From Pseudomonadota bacterium (GTDB lineage: Bacteria > Pseudomonadota > Gammaproteobacteria > Steroidobacterales > Steroidobacteraceae): a stretch of 64,000 nucleotides of DNA. Position 1 is the stretch's first letter. Every line of letters begins with the position of its first letter. The stretch is from NCBI GenBank assembly GCA_023417315.1, contig JAEZFW010000072.1, positions 124,001 to 188,000 of the forward strand. The letters run 5' to 3'. The notes below the pieces were generated by a model. It ran no database searches. It was not told the origin of the DNA and saw nothing but the letters and a program-made list of their open reading frames with translations. The position numbers were made by a program, and so were the translations under genes. Positions 42,396-50,311 of this stretch are shown in pieces.

Positions 42396-44102
42396 CTAGA
42401 ACCTCGACGAAGTGAGCTCGATGTCCGCTTTCGACCACGCTGTGCGGAAATCGGCATCGACCGCTTTGGCGTCCTCGGCCTTGCCCTGCGCACGCAGCGC
42501 CTGCGCTAAACCGAACAATGCCCAACCGTTGTTTGGATGATCGCGCAGATCCTGCCAATAAACAGTCTCCGCTTCGCCGGCGCGACCTGCTTGCAGGAGC
42601 ACAGCCGCGAGCGAGTGCCGCACCGGATAGTGCCAATCATCCGGTTCGGTGTACGCGAGCGCATCCTGCATGCGGACCGCAGTTTCGAGATGCGCGATCG
42701 CTTGGTCGTATTTCCCCTGTTCCGCAGCGAGCTCGCCGGCGAGGGATTCCGCAGCAATACGCAGCACCGCGTCCGGGAGGTTCAACGACATCGAGGCGGG
42801 TGTAGCGATCAACTCCGGGTTCGCAGCGATGTTCTTCACCGCCGCGAGCTCTTTCGCCGCTGCGCTGAAGTTCTTCTTGCGCGTGAACGCCATGCCGCGA
42901 GCGTAATGACGCACGCCGCGCGTGAACAACGATTCGTACTTCAGTGCGGGGAGCTTCAGGATCTCATCCCAGCGACCGAACCGGACGAGGGCGAAATCTT
43001 CGACGAGCAGGAACGTCTGCAGAATCGGCACTTCCTCGACCGCCTTCTTCGGAATCGAATTGACAGTCTTGCGTGCAGAGGAGATCGCGAGATCGCTCTG
43101 GCCGGCCATCGTCGCACCGAACCACAAGAAATGGATGTTGTGCGGGTAATAGCCGAGCGGATAGATCCCCTGAGCACGACACTGCGTGATGTAGTCTTCG
43201 TCAGCGAGAATCGCGAGCTGGTTCGCCTTGATGACATCGTCATAGCGGCCCACGCGCTGATAGATGTGTCCAGGCATGTGGACGAGATGCCCCGCGGCGG
43301 GAGCGAGCGTCAACAGGCGATCCGCGGCGGTCTCGGCCTTCTTCGGCTCGAACGCTTCCCACAAGTGAATGGACAGATGCAGCGCACCGGGATGCTGAGG
43401 ATTGCGTGCGATGACGCGCTCCAATGATTTCGCGACATCGTCGGTGCCAGGATACGGCCGACCATCGCGCATCCAATAGTTCCAGGGGCGCAGGTCCATG
43501 AGCGCTTCGGCGTACAGCGTCGCTGCATCGAGGTCGTCCGGATACTTCTCGCTCAGCATGCGCATCGCACCCGCGTACGCCTGGTCGGCAGCTGCGCGAT
43601 CTTCTGGATTGCCCGTGTAGCGGACCGCGAGCGCATCGATGTAGTCGCGTTCTCGTTCGCTCACGTGATGCTTCATTGCAAGCGCCTTTTGAATGAGCTC
43701 CTTGGCTTGCGGTTCGGTCGTTGGAGCCATCGGCGCGTTGATGTTCGGCCCGAGCACGAGCGCTTGCCCCCAATACGCCATCGCGCAGTGTGGGTCGAGC
43801 CGCGCAGCTTCCGCGAACGCGCGGCTTGCTTCCGCATGATTGAATCCGTACGTCAGATTCAATCCTTGGTTCATGAATAACTTCGCTTGATCGGAGTAGC
43901 AGGTCACGGGGAAGACGTGCTTGCCCACGTTCTGCAAGCGAGGCGCCAACGCGCCTGTGGGGGAGGGCGTGCCCGCCTCTTCGGGGACGTCGTAGTGCTT
44001 GTGCACCGGCGTTTGAGCGTGTGCGGCGAAACACAGCGTGGAGAGAATCGCGGCGGACACGAGTCCGACGGCGTGCTTGCGTGGTTGTAATGCTCTCAGC
44101 AT
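42396..44102 (-). CDS. Large exported TPR-repeat protein
   Basis: 568 aa. Signal peptide CFAAHAQTPVH. TPR-like helices throughout: FMNQGLNLTYGFNHAEASRA, FAEAARLDPHCAMAYWGQAL, HPGALHLSIHLWEAFEPKKA, AAGHLVHMPGHIYQRVGRYD and ALFGLAQALRAQGKAEDAKA. The HMPGHIYxRxGRYxD motif is a feature of a family of periplasmic TPR proteins found in many proteobacteria and bacteroidetes, of unknown function. Upstream is a 260-base gap before a divergent gene. Confidence 0.88.
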   Translation of the reverse strand: MLRALQPRKHAVGLVSAAILSTLCFAAHAQTPVHKHYDVPEEAGTPSPTGALAPRLQNVGKHVFPVTCYSDQAKLFMNQGLNLTYGFNHAEASRAFAEAARLDPHCAMAYWGQALVLGPNINAPMAPTTEPQAKELIQKALAMKHHVSERERDYIDALAVRYTGNPEDRAAADQAYAGAMRMLSEKYPDDLDAATLYAEALMDLRPWNYWMRDGRPYPGTDDVAKSLERVIARNPQHPGALHLSIHLWEAFEPKKAETAADRLLTLAPAAGHLVHMPGHIYQRVGRYDDVIKANQLAILADEDYITQCRAQGIYPLGYYPHNIHFLWFGATMAGQSDLAISSARKTVNSIPKKAVEEVPILQTFLLVEDFALVRFGRWDEILKLPALKYESLFTRGVRHYARGMAFTRKKNFSAAAKELAAVKNIAANPELIATPASMSLNLPDAVLRIAAESLAGELAAEQGKYDQAIAHLETAVRMQDALAYTEPDDWHYPVRHSLAAVLLQAGRAGEAETVYWQDLRDHPNNGWALFGLAQALRAQGKAEDAKAVDADFRTAWSKADIELTSSRF

Positions 44103-44363
44103 GGCAGGCCTCCCGGGTCAGAGTAGATCTGTAAGGGGCTGCTTTGTACGCCCCAGGCGTGACATGGCCGGTGATACCAGCGTGAAACAAGCGTGAAAGC
44201 AGCAGGAAGGCACAACAGAGGGCTTCGGCAAACCGGCGGGCTTGTAGGTCGGTTTTGACCCGACACCTCATTTGCCGCCCGAATAAATTCCGACCCCAGG
44301 ATGAACCGAGTCGCGTCGTGTGCAACACTCCGCGGGCTATTCGGCTCGGGTCGGAGAACAATA
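44103..44363. repeat. Divergent intergenic region with family B palindromes
   Basis: Contains GTCGGTTTTGACCCGAC at about 44249 and an inverted half GAATAAATTCCGACC near 44281. The SD GGAG and GAACAATA just before 44364 belong to the esterase. Confidence 0.55.
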
Positions 44364-46313
44364 ATGTTGAAATGGCAGGGGGTCAGGGGCCTTCTTCTTT
44401 GCAGCTTGCTTTCGAGTGCGGCACTCGCGTCCGAAGCGCCCTCTAAGTTGCTCGATGAAATGTTTCAGGACCACGCGGTTCTGCAACGTGATCGTCCGAT
44501 CGGGATCTGGGGCGTCGGTGTGCCCGAAGACGAGATTCGCGTCAGTTTCAACGGCGCGGAGCAAACGACGCGAGCCGACGAGACCGGCGCCTGGAAAGTG
44601 CAATTGGCGCCGATGCCTGCAGGCGGACCCTACACGTTGACCGCGAGCGCCAAGGTCGGTCCGTCGCAGACGATCTCCGATGTGCTCGTCGGCGATGTCT
44701 GGTTGTGCTCGGGGCAATCAAACATGGAGATGCGAACGAGCAGCGCGCTCGATTTCTGGGGCGAAAGCTCGCGGGCGGAGAACGATTCGATCCGTCTGCT
44801 CACGGTCAAGCGCGGGACGGCTTCGACCCCGCGCAGTTCTTTCGGTACCCCCGTGCGTTGGCAACCGAGCACCCGGGAGTCCTTCGCGGAGTTCTCCGCT
44901 GTCTGCTTCTATTTCGCGCGCGAGCTGCAAAAGCACGTCAACGTGCCGATGGGATTGATCCAATCGTCATGGGGCGGCTCGCGCATCGAGCCGTGGATGA
45001 GCACGGATGCGCTGCGTGCGGCAGGCGGCTTCGACGATCGATTGGAGATCCTCGCGCTCAAGGACAAGCAACCGCAGGCAGCGATTCAGCGCTGGGGCGA
45101 TGTGTGGCAGCGCTGGTGGAAAACTCGCGTTCCAGCGGTGGAGCCGTGGCGTGGCACGAAACTCGGCGAGTGGCGCGCGGCACCGGGTGAGCTTCGTCAT
45201 TGGGAGGAGTGGGGTGTGCCCGAGCTCGCCGCGTTCAACGGAATGGTGTGGTTGCGTGCCGCAATCGATCTGAATGCGCAGCAGGCGCGGCAAGAGGCGA
45301 AGCTCTCGCTTGCGAAGATTGATGATGCAGACATCACTTGGGTGAATGGTCGCACTGTCGGCAGTACTGCAGGTCCGGATACGGATCGCATCTACGACGT
45401 GCCGAAAGGCTTCTTGAAGCCGGGTGCGAACACGATCATCGTGAACGCGTTGGATCTCTGGGGCCGAGGCGGACCGTGGGGCACCACGCCGCGCGCGTTG
45501 ACGCTTGCGGATGGCACTTCGATTCCGCTCGAAGGTAAGTGGGAGTACCAGATGGTTCCGAAATCAGTCGGTGAACCGCCGCGTGCGCCGTGGGATGAGA
45601 CAGCGGGTCTAACGGTGATCGGCAATGCGATGATCGCGCCGCTTGGGAATTATCGAATGCGCGGCGTGCTCTGGTATCAGGGCGAATCGAATACGGGCGA
45701 TTGGGCAACATACGAGAACCTATTGCATCACTGGATGGCGGATTGGCGCGGACGCTTCGGCAACGATGCTGCTTTCCTCATCGTGCAACTCGCGAATTTC
45801 GGTCAACCTTCCTACGAGCCGGTGGAGAGTGGCTGGGCTGGCTTGCGTGCCGCACAGCGCCGGGCCGTCGAGAAGGATGGCAATGCAGGTCTCGCGGTGG
45901 CGATCGATCTAGGCGATCGTTGGGACATTCATCCTGCGAACAAGCAGCAAGTCGGTTACCGACTCGCGCGGGCTGCGCGTCACGTCATCTACGGAGAATC
46001 GATCACACCCTCGGGACCCGAAGTGAAGAGTGCGACACGTCGGGACGATGCTGTGGTCGTCGAATTCGACAACATCGACGGCAAGCTCGTCGCATACAGC
46101 AGCGCACATCCGACGGGTTTCGAGCTCTGCGGTGCGCAGCCCGGCTCGTGTCGCTACGCGCTCGCATCGATCGAGGGCAACACGGTGAAGCTCACTGGAG
46201 ACAATGCGAACGAAGCTACTCGCGTGCGCTTCTGCTGGGCGGACAGCCCGGTGTGCACGCTGTTCGACACTGCACCGCTGCCGGCGGGGCCGTTTGAGAT
46301 TGAGATCCAATAA
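44364..46313 (+). CDS. Sialate O-acetylesterase-family carbohydrate esterase
   Basis: 649 aa. ATG 44364 with GGAG seven bases before; signal peptide GLLLCSLLSSAALASEAP. SGNH-like hydrolase related to SIAE: LFDEMFQDHAVLQRDRPIGI-like opening with an N-terminal beta-sandwich, GDVWLCSGQSNMEM with the catalytic Ser, and GDRWDIHPANKQQVGYRLA providing the Asp and His. A beta-sandwich domain is inserted between the halves (~290-400). It removes O-acetyl groups from sugars (sialic acid or plant polysaccharide). Monocistronic. Confidence 0.92.
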   Translation: MLKWQGVRGLLLCSLLSSAALASEAPSKLLDEMFQDHAVLQRDRPIGIWGVGVPEDEIRVSFNGAEQTTRADETGAWKVQLAPMPAGGPYTLTASAKVGPSQTISDVLVGDVWLCSGQSNMEMRTSSALDFWGESSRAENDSIRLLTVKRGTASTPRSSFGTPVRWQPSTRESFAEFSAVCFYFARELQKHVNVPMGLIQSSWGGSRIEPWMSTDALRAAGGFDDRLEILALKDKQPQAAIQRWGDVWQRWWKTRVPAVEPWRGTKLGEWRAAPGELRHWEEWGVPELAAFNGMVWLRAAIDLNAQQARQEAKLSLAKIDDADITWVNGRTVGSTAGPDTDRIYDVPKGFLKPGANTIIVNALDLWGRGGPWGTTPRALTLADGTSIPLEGKWEYQMVPKSVGEPPRAPWDETAGLTVIGNAMIAPLGNYRMRGVLWYQGESNTGDWATYENLLHHWMADWRGRFGNDAAFLIVQLANFGQPSYEPVESGWAGLRAAQRRAVEKDGNAGLAVAIDLGDRWDIHPANKQQVGYRLARAARHVIYGESITPSGPEVKSATRRDDAVVVEFDNIDGKLVAYSSAHPTGFELCGAQPGSCRYALASIEGNTVKLTGDNANEATRVRFCWADSPVCTLFDTAPLPAGPFEIEIQ

Positions 46314-46640
46314 TGGCAGCCGTGCTGTCGACGGCAAGGAAGCCTAGCGGCAAGGAAGCCGTGCACACGACGGTCCCACTTAGGGATTTTCCGGTGGTCA
46401 CAAGGAAGCTTATCGGCAGGGTCAGAGAAGACTGAGGTGAGTTGGCAGGCAAAGCTTTGGATCTAGGCGGATCTCGATCCGGGCTTTTCGTCGACCGTGT
46501 CGGAATAAATTCCGACCTACAGTTAGGCGATCGGCTCGCGCTTCTCGTGTTCCGACCTTGCCGTTAGGCTCCCTTGCCGTCGACAGTACGGCTCCCCTGC
46601 CGGTAGGCTTCCTTGCCGTCGATAGCACGGCTGCCCTTCT
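46314..46640. repeat. Composite palindromic element, copy 1 (family C arms, family B centre)
   Basis: Left arm with units CCGTGCTGTCGACGGCAAGG, AAGCCTAGCGGCAAGG and AAGCTTATCGGCAGGGTCAG. Centre at about 46498-46520 has family B GTCGGAATAAATTCCGAC. Right arm reads the inverted units CTCCCTTGCCGTCGACAGTA, CGGCTCCCCTGCCGGTAGG and CTTCCTTGCCGTCGATAGCA. The right end abuts the rsmC-like gene start (46648). This copy is more diverged than copies 2 and 3. Confidence 0.85.
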
Positions 46641-46647
46641 CCGCAGG

Positions 46648-47685
46648 ATGATGTCCGACCCCGCCCTCGAAACCCTCGTATGGCCCTTCATCGAAGGCAG
46701 ATTGCAGTGGCCGCAAAGCGGTGCGTTGTTCCTGCGTGCGCGAGATGGTTGGCCATTGCGGCAGCGTGCGTGGCCTGGACTGGTGTGCGAGCAGACATTC
46801 AAACCGGACGCCGATGCCTTGGTCCGCGCGGGCTTCGAAGTGCGAACCGAGACGCAGAATGAGCGACGTCAGTTTCCACTCGTGATGCTCTTGCCCCCGC
46901 GGCAACGAGACGAGGCACGGGCGCTGATGGCGCGGGCGATCGAAGCGACGGCAGAGGGCGGTCGCGTGATTGCGAGCATGAGCAACAACGAAGGGGCGCG
47001 CTCGGGCGAGGCGGATCTCGAGAAGCTCGCAGGTCCGCTCGAAGTCGCAAGCAAGAACAAGTGCCGCGTGTTCTGGACCTCGAACCTCGGGGACAACATC
47101 GATCGCACGCTGTTGTCGAAGTGGCGTGAGCTGGATGCGGTGCGAGCGATCGAGAATGGCCGCTTCGTGAGTCGCCCGGGCGTGTTCGCTTGGGATCGTA
47201 TCGACGTTGCCTCCGCTCTGCTCGCAGAAAATCTACCGAACGATCTTGCAGGCCGCGCTGCGGATCTTGGCGCGGGATTCGGGTTTCTGTCCGTCGAGTT
47301 GTTGACGCGTTGTCCCGACATTCGTGCGTTGGATCTTTACGAAGCCGAGCATCGCGCGCTCGAGCTCGCGCGCGTGAATCTCGCGCCATTTGCCGATCGA
47401 ACGATGCTCGGTTTTCACTGGCACGACGTCACGGCTGGGCTGCAATCGAAGTACGAAGTGATCGTGACGAACCCGCCCTTCCACGCACAACGCGGTATCG
47501 ACCGACCCGACATCGGCCGCCGCTTCATCAGCGTCGCTGCTGAAGCGTTGAAACCCGCCGGACGCCTCTGGCTCGTTGCCAATCGACACCTTCCATACGA
47601 AGCCGTGCTCACGACTCAATTTGGCACCGTGCGAGTCGTTACGGAGGCGAGAGGGTTCAAGGTGATTGAGGGCGTCAAGCGATAA
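46648..47685 (+). CDS. rsmC: RsmC-like 16S rRNA (guanine-N2) methyltransferase
   Basis: 345 aa. Two tandem methyltransferase-fold domains as in RsmC: a SAM-less N-terminal domain (~1-160) and a C-terminal MTS domain with motif I ADLGAGFGFLSVEL, acidic LYEAEHRALELA and motif IV VIVTNPPFHAQRG, the NPPFH signature of RsmC/RsmD-type N2-guanine methylation (G1207 in E. coli). ATG 46648 or 46651. The upstream composite repeat ends 7 bases before the start and supplies the (weak) ribosome binding region. Confidence 0.85.
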   Translation: MMSDPALETLVWPFIEGRLQWPQSGALFLRARDGWPLRQRAWPGLVCEQTFKPDADALVRAGFEVRTETQNERRQFPLVMLLPPRQRDEARALMARAIEATAEGGRVIASMSNNEGARSGEADLEKLAGPLEVASKNKCRVFWTSNLGDNIDRTLLSKWRELDAVRAIENGRFVSRPGVFAWDRIDVASALLAENLPNDLAGRAADLGAGFGFLSVELLTRCPDIRALDLYEAEHRALELARVNLAPFADRTMLGFHWHDVTAGLQSKYEVIVTNPPFHAQRGIDRPDIGRRFISVAAEALKPAGRLWLVANRHLPYEAVLTTQFGTVRVVTEARGFKVIEGVKR

Positions 47686-47690
47686 GGCGG

Positions 47691-48008
47691 GGCGGGGAAG
47701 CCGTACTATCGACGGCAAGGGGGCCTATCGGCAGGGAAGCCGCGCGTGCGACGGCAAGGTAGCCTATCCGCAAGGTCAAAACGGAAGAAGCCCAAGCCTA
47801 TCGCTCAACACTGTAGCTCGGAATTTATATTCCGACGAGAGAGGAGGTCGGATTGAAATCCGACCTACATCCAAAGCCTCAGCCTGTCGCTCAGCTGGCT
47901 CCGCAATCACTGCATTCTGCTCTACCCTGCCGACAGGCTCCCTTGCCGTCGACAGTACGGCTCCCCTGCCGACAGGCCCCCTTGCCGTCGCACGCACGGC
48001 TTGCTTCT
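47691..48008. repeat. Composite palindromic element, copy 2
   Basis: Left arm: GGAAGCCGTACTATCGACGG, GGGGCCTATCGGCAGGGAAG, CCGCGCGTGCGACGGCAAGG. Centre: GTAGCTCGGAATTTATATTC and GTCGGATTGAAATCCGACC (47815-47872). Right arm: CTACCCTGCCGACAGGCTCC, TTGCCGTCGACAGTACGG and CCCTTGCCGTCGCACGCACG. The overall inverted symmetry is over ~300 bases. It separates convergent rsmC and rsuA and overlaps their 3' boundaries. Confidence 0.9.
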
Positions 48009-48709
48009 TATGTATGGAAGAGCTGCACCACGTCCTCATCCGTCAGCCGCCTCCACTTGCCTTCGGGCAAATCTCCGAGCGTGAGCCCACCGATGCGACT
48101 GCGATGCAATCGTTCGACGTGATTGCCCACTGCGGCGAACATCCTGCGCGCTTGGTGATAGCGACCTTCGGTCAATGTGAGGCGTGCGTGTCGCGGGCCG
48201 AGCACTTCGAGCTTCGCCGGTGCGAGCGGAGTCTTCTCCGATTCGAGTTTGAGCTTCCCGCTTGCGAAGGTCTTCTCTTCATCGCCGCGCAGATCGCGTG
48301 CGAGCGTCGCTTCGTACACTTTCTCGAGCTTGGCTTTCGGCGAGACGATCTTATGCAACAGCGCGCCATCGTCGGTCATGAGCAGAAGGCCTGTCGTATC
48401 GCGATCGAGTCGACCCACCGAGGACAGCAGGGGCGAGCGCAACCGAAACCGATCGGGAAGCAGTTCATAGATGATCGCTCCCGGATCGCTCCTCGAACAC
48501 GTGTAGCCCGCGGGCTTGTGCAACATGAGCGTCAACGGAAACGGTGGATCGAGCCGCTCACCATCCAGACGCACGATCGCATGATCGACCTTGTCGTCCG
48601 AGTACAGCACCTCCCCTTGTTCATCCGTGATACGCCCGTCGCGAAACATCGCCAGCACTTCTTTGCGACTGCCGTAGCCGAGGTTGGAGATGAGTTTGAG
48701 GAGTTTCAT
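48008..48709 (-). CDS. rsuA: 16S rRNA pseudouridine synthase RsuA-like
   Basis: 233 aa from ATG 48709. N-terminal S4-like segment (LLKLISNLGYGSRKEVLAMF), then catalytic domain with LMLHKPAGYTCSRSDPGA, the catalytic Asp in SVGRLDRDTTGLLLMTDDG, and LTEGRYHQARRMFAAVGNHV. Very close in layout to E. coli RsuA, which makes pseudouridine 516 in 16S rRNA. Convergent with an RsmC-like gene, so two 16S rRNA modification genes are neighbours. Confidence 0.92.
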   Translation of the reverse strand: MKLLKLISNLGYGSRKEVLAMFRDGRITDEQGEVLYSDDKVDHAIVRLDGERLDPPFPLTLMLHKPAGYTCSRSDPGAIIYELLPDRFRLRSPLLSSVGRLDRDTTGLLLMTDDGALLHKIVSPKAKLEKVYEATLARDLRGDEEKTFASGKLKLESEKTPLAPAKLEVLGPRHARLTLTEGRYHQARRMFAAVGNHVERLHRSRIGGLTLGDLPEGKWRRLTDEDVVQLFHT

Positions 48710-48721
48710 CAGGGTCTCTGG

Positions 48722-49030
48722 GATAGGAAGCCGCACTATCGACGGCAAGGAGGCCTGCCGGCAAGGGAGCCGTGCGTGCGACGGCAAGGGAGCCTCACGG
48801 CAGGGTCAGAACGGAAGAACCCCAGTTGATCGTTCAAGTGTAGGTCGGAATTTATTCCGACGAGAGGAGGTCGGATTGAAATCCGACCTACATCCAGCCT
48901 CAGCCTGTCGCTCAGCTGGCTCTTCAATCAGTGCATTCTCCTCTGACCCTGCCGAGAGGCTCCCTTGCCGTCGCACGCACGGCTTCCCTGCCGCTAGGCT
49001 TCCTTGCCGTCGATAGCACGGCTGCCTTCT
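48722..49030. repeat. Composite palindromic element, copy 3
   Basis: Same plan as copy 2 and the best conserved with it: GGAAGCCGCACTATCGACGG, then CCGTGCGTGCGACGGCAAGG and GAGCCTCACGGCAGGGTCAG; centre GTAGGTCGGAATTTATTCCG and GTCGGATTGAAATCCGACC (48838-48893), followed by CAGCCTGTCGCTCAGCTGG, which is present in both copies; right arm CTCCCTTGCCGTCGCACGCA and CTTCCTTGCCGTCGATAGCA. Lies in the 415-base gap between divergent rsuA and the aminotransferase. Confidence 0.9.
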
Positions 49031-49124
49031 TCTGTACCGGCACGCAGGTGACCATTCTGCCCCTGCGCCCGCTGACGCATTTCGCCGTACACTGGCTGCA
49101 CCACTCTTGGTTCCGATATTCGCC

Positions 49125-50291
49125 ATGCCATCTTGGACATTCTCTCAGCGTGCGCAGAAGCTCACGAGCTCTGCAATTCGCGAAATTCTGAAAGTCACCG
49201 AGCGGCCTGAGGTGATCTCGTTCGCAGGTGGCTTGCCGTCGCCGGATACATTTCCTGTCGAGCGGTTGCGAGAGCATACGCAGCGCGTGCTCACTGACAC
49301 GCCGACGGCGGCGCTGCAGTACGGTCCTACGGAAGGATACATGGCGTTGCGTGAGTGGATCGCGGCGAAGTACGCAGCCTCGCCTGCGAATGTGCTCGTG
49401 ACGACGGGATCGCAGCAGGCACTCGATCTGCTCGGCAAAGTCTTGATCGACAGCGGCAGCCGCGTGCTCGTCGAGACACCGACGTACCTCGGTGCGCTGC
49501 AGGCCTTCTCGTTGTCCGAGCCGCAATTCGTGTCGGTGCCCTCCGATGATCAAGGTCCGATCACGAGCGAGCTCACCGAAGCGTTCACGAAAGGCGCCCG
49601 ATTCATGTATTGCTTGCCGAACTTCCAGAATCCGACGGGACGTCGCTTGCCGCTCGAACGACGGCGCGCGCTCGCCGAGATTGCGTCCGACCGCGGCTTG
49701 CTCGTACTGGAAGACGATCCCTATGGCGCGCTCTCATATAAGGGCGATGCGTTGCCGACGTTGCATTCGATGAACCCCGAGACGATCGTGTACATGGGCT
49801 CGTTCTCGAAAGTACTGGCTCCTGGACTACGAGTGGGCTTCTTGATCGCACCTGAAGAGCTACATCGCAAGCTCGTGCAAGCAAAGCAAGCGGCCGACCT
49901 GCACACGCCGAGCTTCACGCAGCGCATCGTGTACGAGACGATCAAAGACGGATTTCTCGACGCACATGTGCCGACGATCCGCAAGCTCTATGCGCAGCGC
50001 TGCAACACGATGCTCGAGGCGATGAGCCGGCATTTCCCGACGAGCGTGCAGTGGAATCGGCCCGAGGGCGGCATGTTCATCTGGGTGAAGCTGCCCGCGA
50101 AGCTCGATAGTCGCGTCCTGCTCGAGCAGGCGATCGCACAGAATGTTGCGTTCGTGCCGGGCGCTCCCTTTTTCGCGAACGATCCGCAGCCGAACACGCT
50201 GCGCTTGTCATTCGTGACGGTGTCGCCTGAGAGAATCGAGAAGGGAATTTCGATCTTGGGCGAGCTGCTGCGGCGAGCAGCCGGGAACTAA
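49125..50291 (+). CDS. PLP-dependent aminotransferase (class I/II, 2-aminoadipate type)
   Basis: 388 aa from ATG 49125. Fold type I aminotransferase: EVISFAGGLPSPDTFPVERL, LQYGPTEGYMALREWIAAKY, VLVTTGSQQALDLLGKVLID, FQNPTGRRLPLERRRAL, EDDPYGALSY and the PLP Lys in MGSFSKVLAPGLRVGF (about Lys229). The opening sequence is typical of LysN/2-aminoadipate and MocR-type catalytic domains with broad substrate range. Monocistronic. Confidence 0.92.
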   Translation: MPSWTFSQRAQKLTSSAIREILKVTERPEVISFAGGLPSPDTFPVERLREHTQRVLTDTPTAALQYGPTEGYMALREWIAAKYAASPANVLVTTGSQQALDLLGKVLIDSGSRVLVETPTYLGALQAFSLSEPQFVSVPSDDQGPITSELTEAFTKGARFMYCLPNFQNPTGRRLPLERRRALAEIASDRGLLVLEDDPYGALSYKGDALPTLHSMNPETIVYMGSFSKVLAPGLRVGFLIAPEELHRKLVQAKQAADLHTPSFTQRIVYETIKDGFLDAHVPTIRKLYAQRCNTMLEAMSRHFPTSVQWNRPEGGMFIWVKLPAKLDSRVLLEQAIAQNVAFVPGAPFFANDPQPNTLRLSFVTVSPERIEKGISILGELLRRAAGN

Positions 50292-50311
50292 CGCAAGCGA
50301 TCGAGCGAGCC

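Noticed and set aside
47666..48829. Plus-strand reading frame of 387 codons through rsuA and two repeats
   Set aside because: It consists of repeat DNA at both ends and the antisense of rsuA in the middle.
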